A stretch of 44,907 nucleotides of DNA, from contig DDCZ01000028.1 in NCBI GenBank assembly GCA_002336485.1, positions 1-44,907 of the forward strand, written 5' to 3'. Both the position numbers and the translations under genes were made by a program. Positions 33,435-41,878 of the stretch are shown one piece after another (within the stretch, counting starts at the first letter, position 1; every line of letters starts with the position of its first letter). The notes under the pieces were generated by a model. The model saw nothing but the letters and a program-made list of their open reading frames with translations. It was not told the origin of the DNA and searched no databases. Source of the stretch: Flavobacteriales bacterium UBA1993 (GTDB lineage Bacteria > Bacteroidota > Bacteroidia > Flavobacteriales_G > Salibacteraceae).

Positions 33435-33869
33435 ATGACGATGAATTATTCGAATAAAGGCCTAGACTACGATGCAAAAATACTCTTAGCCTGGGGCGAG
33501 TCAATTAATGGAAACGCCAAAATCATCCAATGGTTGATGAAGAATGGATTCCCTGAATTGGGTCTATTCCATTATGCTTTACGCAATGAGACTAGATCAA
33601 GAGATTGGCTCTTAGAGAACGGGCATCCCCATCTCATGGCGTTAATCAGCGGAATTGAAGGTGACAAAAAAGCACTCACATGGTTAAATACAAACGGATT
33701 TCATCTGCTGCATCAAATGGCATTGATTGGTGACGGCGACAAAGATGCTTATGCAGAGTTACAGGGTGAGCAGACAAAAGTGTTCGCGATGCTTGCGAAA
33801 AAAATGGAGTTCATCAAAGACGAAATTGAGCGAGACAACAACGACTTTCATAAAATCAGTTCGACCTAA
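33435..33869 (+). CDS. Hypothetical protein with W-L-x-x-N-G repeats
   Basis: This 144-residue protein starts at ATG 33435. I did not recognise a family. Three approximate repeats are visible, each with the pattern 'WL..NG.p.L...': WLMKNGFPELGLFHYAL (about 33), WLLENGHPHLMALISGI (about 58) and WLNTNGFHLLHQMALIG (about 82). They are spaced about 25 residues apart and predicted helical, and so resemble a short solenoid such as ankyrin-like repeats. The C-terminal 40 residues form a charged helix (EFIKDEIERDNNDF). No signal peptide, so cytoplasmic. A protein-protein binding role is plausible, not shown. The stop overlaps the MORN gene stop by four bases (CTAA). Confidence 0.7.
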   Translation: MTMNYSNKGLDYDAKILLAWGESINGNAKIIQWLMKNGFPELGLFHYALRNETRSRDWLLENGHPHLMALISGIEGDKKALTWLNTNGFHLLHQMALIGDGDKDAYAELQGEQTKVFAMLAKKMEFIKDEIERDNNDFHKISST

Positions 33870-34318
33870 TCCTTGACGGGTTTTCCGTTTAAGAATTCGC
33901 CCTTCCAAACCGTGCCATCGGTGTGTTTTATTTTCCCTTTTCCGCTGCGCTTTCCGTGTTCAAAATGGCCGCGATAAAGCTGTCCATTAGGCCATTCCAT
34001 TTGTCCTTTTCCATGCGGATCATCCTCTTTCCAGCGGCCATAGTATTTGCGACCATCAGGCCAGACCATATCGCCTTTTCCGTGTCGCATTCCATTTTGC
34101 CATCGACCCTCGTAGTAGCTACTGTCCGACCAGACCATGGTCCCCTTTCCACTAAACTCGCCCTCATAGATCTCGCCATAATACTTGGAGCCGTTGTCCC
34201 AAAATATCGTTTGAAATCCGTCTCCTAACATTCGCATATCCTCTGGATTCGAAATCTGTGCGAACAATGAAACGGTATAAACCGTCGTCAGGGCTAGTAT
34301 GAGTAGTAATTGCTTCAA
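33866..34318 (-). CDS. Exported MORN-repeat protein
   Basis: This 150-residue protein starts at TTG 34318, the only start that includes the signal peptide (QLLLILALTTVYTVSLFA). It carries four to five MORN repeats of about 23 residues with the pattern 'Y.G.w..g..hGkG.m.wpdG..Y.G.w': YYGEIYEGEFSGKGTMVW, YYEGRWQNGMRHGKG, YYGRWKEDDPHGKG, YRGHFEHGKRSGKG and WKGEFLNGKP. MORN repeats form beta-hairpin rods that bind lipid or protein. Signal peptide and repeats suggest a periplasmic or surface location. No catalytic residues are visible. It is preceded closely by the head-GIN gene (5-base gap), implying co-transcription. Confidence 0.85.
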   Translation of the reverse strand: MKQLLLILALTTVYTVSLFAQISNPEDMRMLGDGFQTIFWDNGSKYYGEIYEGEFSGKGTMVWSDSSYYEGRWQNGMRHGKGDMVWPDGRKYYGRWKEDDPHGKGQMEWPNGQLYRGHFEHGKRSGKGKIKHTDGTVWKGEFLNGKPVKD

Positions 34319-34323
34319 TTCTT

Positions 34324-35016
34324 CTATCGTTTATTTAATGATCCAGCCCCTGAAATATCAGACTTAATATTCGGGTCGCCTTTATAATCTACCTGACCTG
34401 CTCCTGATATTTCAACTTCTAATACTTCCGAGACACTAATTTCCACCTCGCTTGCTCCCGAAATGTCGATATAGGCTTCTTTGACTTGTAGGTCAAACGC
34501 ACTAATTTCTGCGGCACCGCTCAGGTCAAACTCAACCTTATCGGCGAGACCTCTCACTTCTAATTCTGCCGCTCCGCTCAGGTCGATGCTGAAAAAATCT
34601 ACATCCAATGCCAATTCTGCCTCGGCACCGCCACTAATATCTAGCTCCAAACGATCGCCTGTAACGGCACCGGAACTTGCCAATTCACATGCTCCCGAAA
34701 TCGAAACCTCATCTATGTCCCGGTAATAGACGGTTAGCAATAAGGCTTCGGCATCCAATATTTTATTATTTGCGGTAATATGAAGCGTACCTCCTTCAAC
34801 CTTCGTATCGATATGCTCATGAATATTTTCATCAGTTTCAATGACTACTTTCGGTTCACCAGGCATCAATACAATTTCAAATACTCCAGAGACATCAAGT
34901 GTATTGTACGAATCTATCGCTCGCTCCTCCGTCGTTACATTTCCATCGCCAGTTATCGTTTCTCCGCAAGATGAAAGGAGAACAAGCGCGATTAAAAGCG
35001 AAAAAATATTTTTCAT
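34324..35016 (-). CDS. Head-GIN (DUF2807) lipoprotein
   Basis: This 230-residue protein starts at ATG 35016; the leader ends with the lipobox LLSSC (Cys17). The rest is a beta-helix-like DUF2807 'putative auto-transporter adhesin, head GIN' domain, with repeated D-[IL]-S-G-A motifs: DVSGVFEIVL, SISGACEL, DISGGAEAEL, DLSGAAELEV, DLSGAAEISA, DISGASEVEI and EISGAGQVDY, about every 20 residues. The family is common in Bacteroidota lipoproteins and its role is not established; outer-membrane or periplasmic scaffold is inferred. It precedes the MORN protein on the same strand. Confidence 0.88.
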   Translation of the reverse strand: MKNIFSLLIALVLLSSCGETITGDGNVTTEERAIDSYNTLDVSGVFEIVLMPGEPKVVIETDENIHEHIDTKVEGGTLHITANNKILDAEALLLTVYYRDIDEVSISGACELASSGAVTGDRLELDISGGAEAELALDVDFFSIDLSGAAELEVRGLADKVEFDLSGAAEISAFDLQVKEAYIDISGASEVEISVSEVLEVEISGAGQVDYKGDPNIKSDISGAGSLNKR

Positions 35017-35080
35017 AGCTCAAATTTAGATGGGGTCAAAAGTGTAAAATGTTTCACATTTGAAGCTCAACAAACTTCGC

Positions 35081-35770
35081 ATGAAACTATTACTACTCAG
35101 CAACTCTACGAACCCGGGGCAACCATACCTAAATTGGCCACTGGATTACATCGATCGCTTTTTAGGTTCGATTCGGAATGCGGTCTTCATCCCATACGCT
35201 GCAGTTAGTTTCAGTTACGACGACTACGAAACGATGGTAAACAAGGCTCTTGTAGAGCGGGGCATAACAGTAACGTCCATCCACCATTCTAATAATCCCG
35301 CTCTAACAATTAAGAATGCAGAGGCTATTCTTGTCGGAGGTGGAAATACATTTCACCTTATGCACATGATGGAAGAACTAGATATTAAGGAGGCGATTCG
35401 ATCAAAAGTAAAGGCGGGCGCACCTTATATTGGTTGGAGTGCTGGTTCAAATGCTACATGCCCTACCATTCGAACAACGAACGACATGCCAATTATAGAG
35501 CCCAAAAGTTTCGAGGCATTGAACTTGGTACCCTTCCAAATAAACCCTCACTACACAGAGAACACCATTCCAGGACATGGTGGTGAGTCTCGATTGCAAC
35601 GGTTGACAGAGTATAGCGCCATCAATGACATTCCGGTGGTTTGTTTACCTGAAGCCTGTGCAATCAGGATTGACGACAACGGCACGCGACTGCTTTCTGC
35701 CGAACCCGTAAAGATCATTTACAAGGGCGGCGTGGTGAAGTCTCTGCACAATGGGATCGTAGACCTCTAG
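35081..35770 (+). CDS. pepE: Peptidase E (alpha-aspartyl dipeptidase)
   Basis: The start is ATG 35081 (229 residues); a TTG at 35060 would add seven. Numbering from this ATG places the S51 catalytic residues at Ser120 (GWSAGSNA), Asp135 (TTNDMP) and His157 (INPHY), the same positions described for Salmonella PepE, which supports the start. 'AILVGGGNTFHL' is the conserved oxyanion region. The enzyme cleaves N-terminal aspartyl dipeptides (Asp-Xaa) in the cytoplasm. It could complete the use of peptides released by the exported DPP11-like enzyme. It is convergent with the low-complexity lipoprotein gene with a one-base gap between stops. Confidence 0.93.
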   Translation: MKLLLLSNSTNPGQPYLNWPLDYIDRFLGSIRNAVFIPYAAVSFSYDDYETMVNKALVERGITVTSIHHSNNPALTIKNAEAILVGGGNTFHLMHMMEELDIKEAIRSKVKAGAPYIGWSAGSNATCPTIRTTNDMPIIEPKSFEALNLVPFQINPHYTENTIPGHGGESRLQRLTEYSAINDIPVVCLPEACAIRIDDNGTRLLSAEPVKIIYKGGVVKSLHNGIVDL

Positions 35771-35771
35771 T

Positions 35772-36101
35772 CTATTTCTTTCCCTTTTGTTTGGCCGCTT
35801 TAATGCTGTCAATTTTAGACTGTTCCGGACCAGCATGGGATGGCATTTCCTTTTGCCCCTCGTCCACAGTTGCGGCTTGTGGGGTTGCTTTCCCGGCTTC
35901 CTTCACTTCCGGCGCATTCGATCGTAATACTTTCGGCTCCTCTTGAATCTGCGGCTCGACCTCAAGATTATTGGGCACCTCGGATTTCGCCGATTGACCC
36001 GCAGGAGGGTTCTCAACCTTGGTATTCTTAGACTCTGTCTTTTTATCAGAGCATCCTATTAAACAAATCGCCAGACTAAGGCTGAACAATAATCTTCTCA
36101 T
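35772..36101 (-). CDS. Low-complexity lipoprotein
   Basis: This 109-residue protein starts at ATG 36101 and overlaps the preceding T9SS gene by 26 bases. The leader RRLLFSLSLAICLIGC gives a lipobox with Cys17. The mature chain is rich in Lys, Glu, Pro and Ala with no predicted fold (SKNTKVENPPAGQSAKSEV, PQIQEEPK). The C-terminus is basic (AAKQKGKK). It looks intrinsically disordered, and no relatives can be named from the sequence. A linker or surface-charge role is possible. I am confident it is a coding frame because of the lipoprotein leader, less so of any function. Confidence 0.62.
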   Translation of the reverse strand: MRRLLFSLSLAICLIGCSDKKTESKNTKVENPPAGQSAKSEVPNNLEVEPQIQEEPKVLRSNAPEVKEAGKATPQAATVDEGQKEMPSHAGPEQSKIDSIKAAKQKGKK

Positions 36102-38295
36102 TGATCAATATTTTTTGGTCGGTGGTAACTTTCAATATGTATTGGCCCGCTGAAAGGGCGAATTTGTCAAATCCGAGTTGATGCCTACCAGCTTTGACAT
36201 AATCGACAAACAAGGATTTCACTTCACGGCCTTGCATGTCATAGATACGCGCTTCAACCATATCTCCTTGTGGCATCTCAATATCCACATACATCATTTC
36301 GGAGCTTCGTATTGGATTCGGATACGTTCGATTCTTAAGTACTTGCGCTTCTTCAATGCTCAGTGGAACAAGCTCTCCATTAAATAGTTGGTACGTGTCT
36401 CCATCAATTACATATGCCTCCACAACTCCACCAATCAGAATCGTATCGGTATCTGTTGGCAAAGTCTCTACTACTTGGATCATACTATCAACACGAAGTG
36501 AATCGAAGCAATCGTCATTCCAAGCCACCAACTTTACATCAAACCAACCAGTATCCGTATAAGCTACAAGTGGGTTTTGTAGTGTTGATACATTCGGCAC
36601 ACCACCTTCAAACGTCCATTCCCAAGACACAGGGTTGTTCGTAGAATTGTCATAGAAATTTACAAAGTATGGCGTAGACCCAAGGGAATCGTTTGAGTAG
36701 AAATCGATCGTTGGGCCAACCGCTGGAGTGTAATCACCTTTGATTTCGGCAATGCGCGTTCGATATCGATTTCCGAAAATCGTGTAGCATCCAGCCATCC
36801 ATACCTCGGGATCAACTGCATTGTGCTTTCGTTGCATGCACGAGTAATCACCCCAACGTTCAGGGCTTCCAATGAAACTAATAGGCGCTTGTCCTGCGAT
36901 GATTTGGGCAGAGCTTGACCAGTTCATATCGTTGTCGCAGTTCACAACACGCATTTCTGGATAGATGGTGCTTCCTGTGCGCAAGGCACCAACCATGACA
37001 CTTTGATCACATTCGTTTAATCCAAAAGAAGCCAAACTAGGATATGCGTAATCAATCCCTGTTTCACCAAATGATTCAGTCTCAGAATCGTTCGGATTAT
37101 CAACTGGAATTCGATGGTATACAATCCCGCTATAGCCTGAGTTTAGATATTCACCCGCATGCACAGCATGAATAATTCCGTTTAAATAAAAGGCACTTTG
37201 AACACGGCAATCTCCAACATCAACGAGGCTAGATGAACCAGCCTGATTTCCGTCGGCAGCAACACTGTATGATGCAATAATATCGTCTACAGTGAGCGTT
37301 GCACTGCCACTTAAATTATCCGTAATCTCATAAAAATAGAATCTCGTTGAACCTCCAGATCTAGAGCTCACGAAATACATATTTGGCCCATAAGCACCTT
37401 GCTGTCCATACGATGCAGGAACAACCGTAAATGCTCGTCCGCCGTTCGCGTCAAAAATTCCATCCCAAAGTGAGTAGGTCAAGCTCGAAGCGTTGTTGTA
37501 GCCATCAAACTTATCGATCTGGTATATGACCGTTTCGTTGAATCCGCCGCTGCTGTAAAATAGATTTGTAGAAATGAAAAGCTCATCGTTTGATATTCCA
37601 ATGCTTGGATAATCCGTCCAGCTATAATCGTTTAATGGATTTCCTGGTAACTCATAAATCTCCCAACCATCATTTTCCGGGTCGTTCGATTTTGAGAAAC
37701 AAACAAAAATCTTCGAGTTTGTGTAATGGTTTCCATGAAGCAACACATAGATGAAGCGATCTTCCTTGCTATCATAAATAACCTTCGGGTCGAATAGATA
37801 GGAGCTTGATGCCAGTCCGCTAAAAAATGACGAATGGGTCGATACACCTGTGCTTGTTCCTGTTTCATTGAAGTATGAAATATCCTCGTTATCCACAGCT
37901 ACAATGCGCCCACCATTTGAAATGGCCATGGCATTATCTGGTGGTGTATAGTTCGTCATAGTGGTCCCGTTGATACCTGTTCCGATGATAGGTGTCACAG
38001 CACGTCCTCCGGCCATATCATTTCCTATCCCGATTTCAGCGAGTGCCTTGGTCTCAAGTTTGGCTTCTTTAAAACGCGTTACGGAATCATCCTTTGTGTG
38101 ATAAATGGCAACTTTTCGCATCACTGTTTTCCACTCATCTGTTTGCGGTGCACCAGCCACAGTTGAAACGTGTGGAGCGCTTTGAATGGCACTTCGGTGA
38201 CCCGTTTCATGTTTTTGAATTTCAACTAAATCTTGTGCTGTAGTGCCGCAAATTGTGATCAACAATGTGCCAATGGCTAAAACTGTTTGTTTCAT
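36076..38295 (-). CDS. Secreted T9SS protein with PKD domain
   Basis: The start is ATG 38295 (739 residues), where the signal peptide KQTVLAIGTLLITICGTTAQ begins; the frame runs open to 38436 without coding character. An approximately 500-residue region with repeated strands and sialidase-like or propeller-like blocks (FDPKVIYDSKEDRFIYVLL, SIGISNDELFISTNLF, WGDYSCMQRK) is followed by a PKD domain (WEWTFEGGVPNVSTLQNP ... AYTDTGWFDVKLVAW). The C-terminus (RTYPNPIRSSEMMYVDIEM ... SAGQYILKVTT) is a type A T9SS sorting domain. No enzyme motif was identified. An extracellular binding or scaffold role is inferred. It overlaps the next gene by 26 bases. Confidence 0.83.
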   Translation of the reverse strand: MKQTVLAIGTLLITICGTTAQDLVEIQKHETGHRSAIQSAPHVSTVAGAPQTDEWKTVMRKVAIYHTKDDSVTRFKEAKLETKALAEIGIGNDMAGGRAVTPIIGTGINGTTMTNYTPPDNAMAISNGGRIVAVDNEDISYFNETGTSTGVSTHSSFFSGLASSSYLFDPKVIYDSKEDRFIYVLLHGNHYTNSKIFVCFSKSNDPENDGWEIYELPGNPLNDYSWTDYPSIGISNDELFISTNLFYSSGGFNETVIYQIDKFDGYNNASSLTYSLWDGIFDANGGRAFTVVPASYGQQGAYGPNMYFVSSRSGGSTRFYFYEITDNLSGSATLTVDDIIASYSVAADGNQAGSSSLVDVGDCRVQSAFYLNGIIHAVHAGEYLNSGYSGIVYHRIPVDNPNDSETESFGETGIDYAYPSLASFGLNECDQSVMVGALRTGSTIYPEMRVVNCDNDMNWSSSAQIIAGQAPISFIGSPERWGDYSCMQRKHNAVDPEVWMAGCYTIFGNRYRTRIAEIKGDYTPAVGPTIDFYSNDSLGSTPYFVNFYDNSTNNPVSWEWTFEGGVPNVSTLQNPLVAYTDTGWFDVKLVAWNDDCFDSLRVDSMIQVVETLPTDTDTILIGGVVEAYVIDGDTYQLFNGELVPLSIEEAQVLKNRTYPNPIRSSEMMYVDIEMPQGDMVEARIYDMQGREVKSLFVDYVKAGRHQLGFDKFALSAGQYILKVTTDQKILINEKIIVQP

Positions 38296-38376
38296 ATCTG
38301 TTCCTTTAGGGCGTAGGTTGTTTCTAGACGTTGCAAATATGCTTCTTTTGCATCCGTATCTAATAGTACTTGACGC

Positions 38377-40548
38377 ATGAAAAATCAAATAGTGGGCACC
38401 ATAATGTGCTTTTCCCTCATCTTTTCGACCATTCACCCACTTTCGGCTACGGAAGGAATGTGGATACCCTCGATGATCAAAAAAATGGTCGCTGGCGACA
38501 TGAACGCCATGGGCATGAAAATCAGCGCGGACGATCTATATAGTATAAACCAAAGCTGTATTAAGGACGCGGTTGTCCATTTCAACGGGGGCTGCACCTC
38601 TGTGCTGGTGAGCGACAAGGGATTGTTGCTAACGAATCACCACTGTGGATATAGCCGCATTCAGGCGCACAGCTCCCTCGAAAACAATTACTTGAAGGAC
38701 GGCTTTTGGGCAAGCGGATTGGATAAAGAGCTTTCAAACCCAGGAATGAATGCTTCCATTATAAAAGAAATTCGGGATGTTACTGATGCCATTCTGGGTG
38801 AGTTACCTGAAAATGCCACGGAGGCCGAGCGTGCGGCATTAGTCAAAATTAAATCGGCTGAGCTGGTTGAATCTGCCATCGATGGCACACACTATCAAGC
38901 TTATATACGCCCATTCTATTTCGGCAATCAGTACTTAATATTTATTACCGAGGTTTTTGAAGATGTTCGACTTGTGGGTGCTCCGCCTTCAAGCATTGGA
39001 AAGTATGGATACGATACCGACAACTGGGTATGGCCGCGTCACACAGGTGATTTCAGTGTGTTCAGGATCTATGCGAACAAAGACAACAAACCGGCCGAGT
39101 ATAGTGAAGAGAATGTTCCTTTCAAGCCAGCCTATCACCTTCCAGTAAGTTTGGAAGGTGTGGATGAAAACGACTTTACCATTGTATATGGATTTCCGGG
39201 CCGAACAGACAATTATATCACTAGCAATGAGGTGAACGATGTGTTGACAAAGACTAACCCAATGCGTCTGCAAATGAGGGAAGCATCGTTAGGTGTGATT
39301 GATGCCGCCATGCGAAAGGATGAGCTGACTAAGATTCAGTATGCGGCGAAGCAGAGTCGAATTAGCAATGCTTACAAAAAGTGGATTGGCCAATCGAAAG
39401 GCCTCATTCGACATGAAGCAGTGTCAAAGAAGGATTCCATTGAGCGCGTATTTCAAGAACGCGTTAATGCGAAGCCAGAATGGAGCGATGCGTATGGAGG
39501 CGTTTTACTTGATATATCAGCGCTTGACACCAAAACTCAACACCACAGTATGAGTAGAAACTTCTTCATTGAGTTCTTTTATATGGGACCTGAAGTTCTA
39601 AGGTTCGCAGGCGGGTTCTCCGAGCTTGTAGAGCTGAGTAAAAACAAAGAGGTGGCGGACGAAGAAATCGACAAATGGGTGGCCAACAAACTCTCCAAGA
39701 TGGGTTACTTCAAAAATTATGACGCTCAAGTAGATGAAGACATCATGAAGGCACAGATCAACTACTTTATTGAAGGACAACCTCTAGCCATTTTCACCAA
39801 AGACATGCGCAAGAAAAACGAAGACTTGGCTGGATTTACGGATCGCCTTTACGCCGAATCGATGTTTGTTAGTGAGGTGAGCATTCGGAGTTTTCTGGAA
39901 GGATATTCCCGAAACAAGTACAAGAAAATTGAGAAGGATATGGGCTATATGTTTAGCAAAAACATCAGTAGCCACTACATGGATGTAACGCGCCCAGCCT
40001 TGATGGAGTTTGCTCCTACTCAAGACAGCCTGATGCGGGTTTGGATGGCGGCACAAATGGAAGTGATTCCTGAGAAAACGTATTACCCTGACGCAAATGG
40101 AACGCTTCGAATTACCTTCGGCAAGGTGGAAGGATATCCTCCATTTGATGCAGCAGAATATGCACATTTCACCACACTAGAAGGAGTCATGGAAAAAGAG
40201 GACCCGACCAACCCTGAATACAACCTGCCGCCAAAAATGCGTGAATTATATAATGCCAAGGACTATGGGCAATATGCGCATGAAACGGGTGAGATGCGAG
40301 TCTGCTTTATTGCTAGCAACCATACGTCAGGCGGAAACAGCGGCAGTCCAGTGATCAACGCGAAGGGTGAACTTATTGGACTCAACTTTGACCGAACTTG
40401 GGAGAGCACCATGAGCGACATCATGTTCAACTCATCCATTTGCAGAAACATCAGTATCGACATCCGATATGTGCTCTTCATCATGGACAAATTTGCCGGT
40501 GCAGATCACCTTGTCAAGGAAATGGACTTAGTGAGCGCGGCTAAATAA
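38377..40548 (+). CDS. S46 dipeptidyl-peptidase, DPP11-like
   Basis: This 723-residue protein starts at ATG 38377 with a signal peptide ending near HPLSA. The S46 features are all there: 'LLLTNHHCGYS' with the catalytic His at 88/89, 'NWVWPRHTGDFS' with Asp225, and 'GGNSGSPV' with Ser655. Arg673 in 'LNFDRTWES' falls 18 residues after the Ser, the position that is Arg in P. gingivalis DPP11 and Gly in DPP7; it sets preference for acidic P1 residues (Asp/Glu). I therefore infer a DPP11-type specificity. The enzyme would release dipeptides from N-termini in the periplasm for uptake. It is divergent from the T9SS protein. Confidence 0.93.
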   Translation: MKNQIVGTIMCFSLIFSTIHPLSATEGMWIPSMIKKMVAGDMNAMGMKISADDLYSINQSCIKDAVVHFNGGCTSVLVSDKGLLLTNHHCGYSRIQAHSSLENNYLKDGFWASGLDKELSNPGMNASIIKEIRDVTDAILGELPENATEAERAALVKIKSAELVESAIDGTHYQAYIRPFYFGNQYLIFITEVFEDVRLVGAPPSSIGKYGYDTDNWVWPRHTGDFSVFRIYANKDNKPAEYSEENVPFKPAYHLPVSLEGVDENDFTIVYGFPGRTDNYITSNEVNDVLTKTNPMRLQMREASLGVIDAAMRKDELTKIQYAAKQSRISNAYKKWIGQSKGLIRHEAVSKKDSIERVFQERVNAKPEWSDAYGGVLLDISALDTKTQHHSMSRNFFIEFFYMGPEVLRFAGGFSELVELSKNKEVADEEIDKWVANKLSKMGYFKNYDAQVDEDIMKAQINYFIEGQPLAIFTKDMRKKNEDLAGFTDRLYAESMFVSEVSIRSFLEGYSRNKYKKIEKDMGYMFSKNISSHYMDVTRPALMEFAPTQDSLMRVWMAAQMEVIPEKTYYPDANGTLRITFGKVEGYPPFDAAEYAHFTTLEGVMEKEDPTNPEYNLPPKMRELYNAKDYGQYAHETGEMRVCFIASNHTSGGNSGSPVINAKGELIGLNFDRTWESTMSDIMFNSSICRNISIDIRYVLFIMDKFAGADHLVKEMDLVSAAK

Positions 40549-40556
40549 ACTGCTGT

Positions 40557-40575
40557 GATAGAATGGTATTCTATC
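40557..40575. terminator. Possible short terminator hairpin
   Basis: GATAGAAT (40557-40564) pairs perfectly with ATTCTATC (40568-40575) around a three-base loop GGT. It lies between the convergent S46 peptidase and SpmAB genes, overlapping the latter's stop codon. The stem is AT-rich and lacks a T-run right after it, so termination is uncertain. Confidence 0.35.
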
Positions 40576-41794
40576 CAAAGAAAACATAGCCAATGGCGAT
40601 TGCCGCTAAAATGCCAAATAGGTCTGCGAACAATCCAGCGCCTAAGGCATAGCGTGTTTTCCGAATGCTGACCGATCCAAAATAGACCGCGAGTGTATAG
40701 AAGGTTGTTTCGGTTGAACCTTGGAAGACACTCGCCAAACGGCCTGTGAATGAGTCTGCACCGTAGGTATTCATGGCCTCTACCATCATTCCTCTGGCTC
40801 CGCTTCCACTCAATGGTTTCATAAATGCCGTTGGTAAAGCATCAACCAATTCTTTTGGCAAATGCAACACCGTTGCGAGAAATTCCAATATGTAATCCAT
40901 GGCGCCACTGGTTCGGAAAAGACCAATTGCCACCAAGATTGCTACTAGGTAAGGAATGATTTTAATGCTTACTCCAAAACCTTCCTTTGCGCCTTCGATA
41001 AAGGATTCATAGACATTGATTTTCTTTCGAACCGCCATCAATATAAAAGTGACAATGATGGTCAGTATTATACCGTTTCCAAATACACTAGAAACGTCCG
41101 CGAGTTGATCCTTTGGTAAACTGCCAAACCAATAAATGAGCAATCCTATTAGCGCGGTAATTCCTCCGATCCAGCCCACTAATACGGGTTGAAACAAGTT
41201 AATGCGTTGCCGTATGCACACAAACAACAATCCGGCTAGGGTGGCGAAATAGGTGGCCAGTAATATTGGCAAGAAAACATCGGAAGGATTGGCCGCACCG
41301 TTCGCACCTCGCAATGCCATCACACTGATTGGAACAATTGTAAGTCCCGAAGTATTGAGGACGATGAACATGATCATCGCATTCGAGGCTGATTCTTTGT
41401 CTTGGTTTACTTCCTGCAATCCTTGCATGGCTTTTAAACCTAACGGTGTAGCTGCATTGTCAAGGCCAAGCATATTTGCGCTGAAATTCATCATCATTGA
41501 CCCAAAAGCAGGATGATCTTTAGGAACCCCAGGAAAGAGCCGACTAAAAAATGGAGAGACAAGGCGTGTAAGAACGCGCACTGCGCCTCCATCCTCCCCC
41601 ACTTTCATAATGCCTTGCCAGAGGGTAATAACCCCGATTAAATAAATGGAAATGTTGACGCTTGTTTCAGCAGAGCTGAACGTACTCTGGACCATGTTCC
41701 CGAAAATGGCCACATCACCATCCACTAAAAACTTGAAGATGGCCACAACAAATGCAATGACGAAGAAGGAAACCCAGATGTAATTGAAGGCCAT
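40571..41794 (-). CDS. SpmA-SpmB fused nucleoside-recognition membrane protein
   Basis: The start is ATG 41794 (407 residues); a TTG nine codons earlier is possible. About ten to eleven membrane helices are visible. The N-terminal half carries 'GMMNFSANMLGLDNAATPLGLKAM'-type motifs of SpmA (visible as ANMLGLDNAATPLGL), and the C-terminal half carries SpmB-like 'KPLSGSGARGMMVEAM' and 'QGSTETTFYTLAVYFGSV'. In Bacillus these two are separate spore-maturation proteins; Bacteroidota do not sporulate and often have this fusion, annotated as nucleoside recognition domain. The transported substrate is unknown. It is convergent with the S46 gene. Confidence 0.88.
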   Translation of the reverse strand: MAFNYIWVSFFVIAFVVAIFKFLVDGDVAIFGNMVQSTFSSAETSVNISIYLIGVITLWQGIMKVGEDGGAVRVLTRLVSPFFSRLFPGVPKDHPAFGSMMMNFSANMLGLDNAATPLGLKAMQGLQEVNQDKESASNAMIMFIVLNTSGLTIVPISVMALRGANGAANPSDVFLPILLATYFATLAGLLFVCIRQRINLFQPVLVGWIGGITALIGLLIYWFGSLPKDQLADVSSVFGNGIILTIIVTFILMAVRKKINVYESFIEGAKEGFGVSIKIIPYLVAILVAIGLFRTSGAMDYILEFLATVLHLPKELVDALPTAFMKPLSGSGARGMMVEAMNTYGADSFTGRLASVFQGSTETTFYTLAVYFGSVSIRKTRYALGAGLFADLFGILAAIAIGYVFFG

Positions 41795-41878
41795 GAAGCA
41801 AATGTGATGCAATTGCGACAAGGGATACTACATCGCAATAAAAAGTATGAAGAGTGACACGTTAAAAGGTTGGGCGCT

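Noticed and set aside
35021..35028. -7 box TAAATTTG on the minus strand before the head-GIN gene
   Set aside because: It ends only five bases before the ATG at 35016, so transcription would start inside the coding region.
39784..40167. 127-residue open frame antisense to the S46 peptidase
   Set aside because: It overlaps the core of a strongly supported gene; the translation is Cys/His-rich without recognisable motif.
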